Part shown: positions 8,507 to 11,140 of the stretch, piece by piece
Layout of the letters: each line of letters opens with the position of its first letter
Position numbering within the stretch: position 1 is the first letter of the stretch
Assembly: GCA_030646595.1 (NCBI GenBank)
Contig: JAUSKS010000114.1
Location: 1-11,140 of the forward strand
Reading direction: 5' to 3'
DNA length: 11,140 nt
From: Gallionellaceae bacterium
GTDB taxonomy: Bacteria > Pseudomonadota > Gammaproteobacteria > Burkholderiales > Gallionellaceae
Position numbers and translations under genes: made by a program
The notes under the pieces: model-generated
What the model was told of the DNA's origin: nothing
Seen by the model: the letters and a program-made list of their open reading frames with translations, nothing else
Databases searched by the model: none

Positions 8507-9303
8507 GGTACGTCCATCTCATTCTTGGACAATTCCTTTTTTTGCGAATGGCACAGGCGACATTCAGAAGGTGGAAATGCAACTTTACCGTGACACACTC
8601 CGCATTTTTCTCCACTCAAAATTAAACGCATATTGATTTGGTTGGCTCCCTTCTGCGGCACGAAAATAGCTGGATGGCAATTGGAGCAAGCTAACCATTC
8701 AGTATGCTGTTTATGCGGAAAAACCACATTGGGTATGGATCCTCGCGGGGTGCGTATGATATTCATATCCATTACCAGTCCTTCAGCTTGGGCATCTGCA
8801 ATATCCCAGCGGGGAATAATTTTTTTCTCCCCCAACGCAGCAACCCAGTTCACACGGTTGCCAGCCTGATTGCGCGGTAAATCAGCGTAAGCCTCCAGGG
8901 GCACATGTAACATATTAATGCCTTCGTTGGCAGGGTCATGTATGCCATCCTGGGTCGGCGGTAAATTATAGGTTTGCAACAAGCGCATCGTGCGATTAAA
9001 AGGTATCGCAATATTAGCCTGAACCTGCTCCTGAGCCGCAGCTTCGGCATCTGCCTGGGCTTTAGCAGCTGCCAAGGCAGATGCTCGGGCTGTGGCACGA
9101 ATACTTGCAATCGGAGAACCCGAAGGTGTTCGGGCTGGTATCTCCGGGGTTGGTAGAGCTGTTTTTTGCGTGGGCACAGCTTGTTGCTTTTTAGACTTGT
9201 TTGACTGTGTGGCTGCATTGGCTACCTGCAAAAGCCCTACTACAAACAGCAAGACAAGGGTCAGCTTTGCAACTCCGTCCTTTATCTGCATGATCCTGAC
9301 CAT
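8503..9303 (-). CDS. Secreted triheme c7-type cytochrome with Ala-rich stalk (long type, copy 1)
   Basis: This is a 266-residue exported cytochrome. A signal peptide ends near residue 30 (VANA). Residues 31-62 are Pro/Lys/Gln-rich and about 64-97 are strongly Ala-rich and helical-looking, a likely stalk. A haem-free region (about 100-193) shared with the 7796-8506 product comes next, then the triheme module: FPHKQH (His197, His200), CSNCH (206-210), CGVCH (234-238) and CRLCH (248-252), with QKGANQINM in between. ATG 9303 directly follows the upstream TAA; ATG 9291 (Met5) is also possible, since it leaves a compact signal peptide, but its AGGA site is only two bases away. The stop overlaps the next start (ATGA). 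The stalk, absent from the paralogue, may hold the haem module away from a membrane or span part of the periplasm; that is inference. Confidence 0.94.
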   Translation of the reverse strand: MVRIMQIKDGVAKLTLVLLFVVGLLQVANAATQSNKSKKQQAVPTQKTALPTPEIPARTPSGSPIASIRATARASALAAAKAQADAEAAAQEQVQANIAIPFNRTMRLLQTYNLPPTQDGIHDPANEGINMLHVPLEAYADLPRNQAGNRVNWVAALGEKKIIPRWDIADAQAEGLVMDMNIIRTPRGSIPNVVFPHKQHTEWLACSNCHPAIFVPQKGANQINMRLILSGEKCGVCHGKVAFPPSECRLCHSQKKELSKNEMDVP

Positions 9304-9816
9304 TTATTGAGGTGCCTGTTCAGGGCGTAGTAATTTATGGATAGCGCCTTTATGTTCGTAGGTGGGCATATCCCAAGAGACGAGGGGCAAGGGTGCAATA
9401 AATTTCTGTACCGTATTTTCATGCACTTGGGTAGGCGTACCTGGTTTGCCCGAATGGCAGGTATTGCAGTTTTCTACATTCCACGCAATCTCACCATTGT
9501 GGCAGGCACCGCAAAACTTCCCATCGAGAATTTGGGACATTGTTATCTGGTTGGCACCTGCTTTTAATTTGAAACCCAGATCAGCATGACAAACCTTGCA
9601 AGTGAAACGCATGCGATGAAACCAATGCGGAAAAATAACTGGGCGCATACCTGCTGCATCTGCATAGTTATTAATCACTACATCGCCATATTCTGCCCGT
9701 GCATAGGGAGTACTGCTTAACAGCCCCATTGCTATGGCATACAATATATAATTTGGCGATATAAAATAACCTTCTGTTTTCAGTTTCCCTTGTTTCATGA
9801 TGGCAATTTTCATCAT
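9304..9816 (-). CDS. Secreted triheme c7-type cytochrome with C-terminal tail (short type, copy 1)
   Basis: This is a 170-residue exported cytochrome and the first of four in the cluster. The signal peptide is long, cut near residue 41 (YARA before EYGDVV). The triheme module has FPHWFH (His64, His67), CKVCH (73-77), CGACH (102-106) and CNTCH (117-121), with GANQITM between the first two sites. It is the near twin of the 7407-7799 product, but after the third haem it carries a tail of about 50 residues with three extra histidines (132, 155, 160) and WDMPTYEHKG. It starts 40 bases after the beta-barrel gene and ends in TAA directly abutting the next ATG. The true start is uncertain: ATGs at 9816, 9813 and 9798 are in frame and none has a good ribosome site. 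Electron transfer alongside the barrel is inferred. Confidence 0.94.
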   Translation of the reverse strand: MMKIAIMKQGKLKTEGYFISPNYILYAIAMGLLSSTPYARAEYGDVVINNYADAAGMRPVIFPHWFHRMRFTCKVCHADLGFKLKAGANQITMSQILDGKFCGACHNGEIAWNVENCNTCHSGKPGTPTQVHENTVQKFIAPLPLVSWDMPTYEHKGAIHKLLRPEQAPQ

Positions 9817-9856
9817 CTTTATTTTTTACAATGTACTGTTGATACGCATCAGAAAG

Positions 9857-11140
9857 TTATAAATTTCCAAAACTGCGCCCGAGATGCAACATAATCGAAT
9901 TGCTGGTCGCTTGGCCATATTGGGCAATAGCTACCGTTAGCCTTACATTAGCGCGCCCTATGCGGTAATCCAGCGACTGATCAAGCGCAGAGCTGGAAAC
10001 GGCCGGTTGTATAGACTGCCAGTTGGGATTCCTTGATTGCGTTCTGTTCATCATATAGGTTAATGCATAACGTAAATTTTGCACATCAAAAGCGCGGGTA
10101 TGCTGATAAGTAAGGTTGGCATAAGCACTGGTTGAAACCTGCCCTGTCTCATTTTTAGACCATTGTTGCGTGGCATTAGCTCTCATATTGGCATTAGCAG
10201 AAATACGGTTTACTGCCTCAGCCCCTAAGGAGGCAGCTTGATTATGCATTGGAGTAGCCCCCCCTATAGTGCGCACATCAGATACTGATCCAGATACAGA
10301 CCCTGATAACGTTCCTCGGGAGGCTGGCCTCCAAGTTAGCCCACCCGTATGGCTAAGCGTACGATTTTGGCCAGCCAGCCGATCGTTCTCAGCCAAGAAA
10401 TCCTGACTGACTGAAAGATTCAATGATGCTCCGCCACCAAGCGCATAAGGGGTGCTTAATCTATGCCCCGCCCCCCCAGTAATAGCTTGATTGGAAGGGG
10501 AGGTAGTATTGGATTGGTGGCGCATCCCGCCATTCGCACCCCAATTATAGGAAGAGTCTCCAAATTTAATAGTATCTGATTGGTAGTTGGATCGGAAATT
10601 TTCCGTTAGTGTTCGGTTCGGAATGCCATCATTTTTACTATTGGTTAACGTCCCATCTAGGTAAAAACGTAGGTTACGTGTGTGGTCGTAGCTCACTCCA
10701 GCATTCAAATTTTGACTTTGTGAAGTACTCGATATGCCATTTGCATCAGATACAGAATCATTGATGCGCACACCACTATTTACAAAAAAAGGTAATTCTG
10801 GATCAGGTTGCCAATTAGCATTAGTGTTGGCCTGTAAATAGCGATTATGAAACTCGCTACTATTAATTGTATTATTCCCTGAACGAATATTCGATTGCTC
10901 TATACTCGCGGAAGATGCTGCCGAGAACAGGGGATCTGGTCGGTAAGTATGCCGTCCCGTAATATTGTTGGATCGCAAATCTGAGCTTCCCAATGCCCAA
11001 ACCGCTTCGGTGCGGCGCGCGTCTAAACCAAAAGTCTGTTTATCAAACGTGGTTGAGTAATTACCTTGCAACCCTGAATTAGCGTTACCAGCCCCCTCTG
11101 TTGTGTTCCATGTATTGCGATCATAACCTACACCATAGCG
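9857..11140 (-). CDS. Putative outer-membrane beta-barrel protein, 5' end beyond the window
   Basis: The reading frame is open to the right edge, so only the C-terminal 427 residues are visible. The sequence is rich in Asn, Ser, Thr and Gly and made of alternating short stretches typical of amphipathic beta-strands separated by polar turns, for example NLRFYLDGTL, ASLNLSVSQDF, TLSGSVSGSV and NVRLTVAIAQYG. It ends in SIMLHLGRSFGNL, close to a barrel C-terminal signal with the aromatic residue three places before the last residue. No CxxCH and no membrane helix are seen. Lying first of the visible genes before four triheme cytochromes, it resembles the barrel partner of porin-cytochrome complexes (Mtr/Pio-like in concept); I see no specific family motif. 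A TTG at 11071 could be mistaken for a start, but coding continues above it (RYGVGYDRNTW). Barrel identity is inferred from composition and context. Confidence 0.75.
   Translation of the reverse strand, partial: RYGVGYDRNTWNTTEGAGNANSGLQGNYSTTFDKQTFGLDARRTEAVWALGSSDLRSNNITGRHTYRPDPLFSAASSASIEQSNIRSGNNTINSSEFHNRYLQANTNANWQPDPELPFFVNSGVRINDSVSDANGISSTSQSQNLNAGVSYDHTRNLRFYLDGTLTNSKNDGIPNRTLTENFRSNYQSDTIKFGDSSYNWGANGGMRHQSNTTSPSNQAITGGAGHRLSTPYALGGGASLNLSVSQDFLAENDRLAGQNRTLSHTGGLTWRPASRGTLSGSVSGSVSDVRTIGGATPMHNQAASLGAEAVNRISANANMRANATQQWSKNETGQVSTSAYANLTYQHTRAFDVQNLRYALTYMMNRTQSRNPNWQSIQPAVSSSALDQSLDYRIGRANVRLTVAIAQYGQATSNSIMLHLGRSFGNL

Noticed and set aside
8013..9310. Plus-strand open frames opposite the cytochrome genes
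   Set aside because: They oppose genes with clear signal peptides and haem motifs; their translations show no domain or ribosome site.
1..11140. CRISPR arrays, tRNA or rRNA genes, insertion sequences, attachment sites
   Set aside because: No regular spaced repeats, no tRNA-like cloverleaf, no transposase and no terminal inverted repeats were seen in the gaps.

Overview
The window reads as a chromosomal stretch of a Gram-negative proteobacterium, probably a betaproteobacterium. The glutamate synthase N-terminus ([14 protein letters not shown]) looks like the betaproteobacterial type, and the right half encodes secreted multiheme c-type cytochromes with what looks like an outer-membrane beta-barrel, as found in iron- or mineral-respiring lineages such as Gallionellaceae. 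The genus is a guess; the Gram-negative, cytochrome-rich character is well supported. All convincing genes lie on the minus strand, so transcription runs from right to left.

Left part (1-3756): gltB, the large subunit of glutamate synthase, cut by the left edge after 1205 codons. It is open without a stop across the whole stretch, starts at GTG 3615 behind a good Shine-Dalgarno sequence, and has a possible promoter in the 141-base gap upstream. Middle (3757-6073): one protein with an N-terminal SEC-C zinc motif, a run of TPR repeats and a C-terminal GT41 (O-GlcNAc transferase/SPINDLY-like) domain. Upstream of it lie about 380 bases without a recognisable gene, holding a short direct repeat and a terminator-like hairpin.

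Right part (6074-11140): a probable electron-transfer operon. In transcription order it holds a putative beta-barrel outer-membrane protein (5' end beyond the right edge), four small secreted triheme cytochromes of the c7 / 'nanowire 3-heme' kind, and an NHL beta-propeller lipoprotein. The cytochrome genes are packed end to start (TAAATG, ATGA, ATGA). They form two paralogous pairs in mirror order: short, long, long, short. Together they carry twelve CxxCH haem sites. Each triheme module has only two non-CxxCH histidines plus one invariant methionine, so one haem per module may lack bis-His ligation.

The likely joint role, inferred from gene content, is moving electrons across the periplasm and outer membrane, with the barrel as a sheath or pore and the cytochromes as wires. 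The propeller lipoprotein may be a scaffold or assembly partner. Substrate and direction (metal oxidation or reduction) cannot be read from the sequence. This cassette is the most interesting part of the window.
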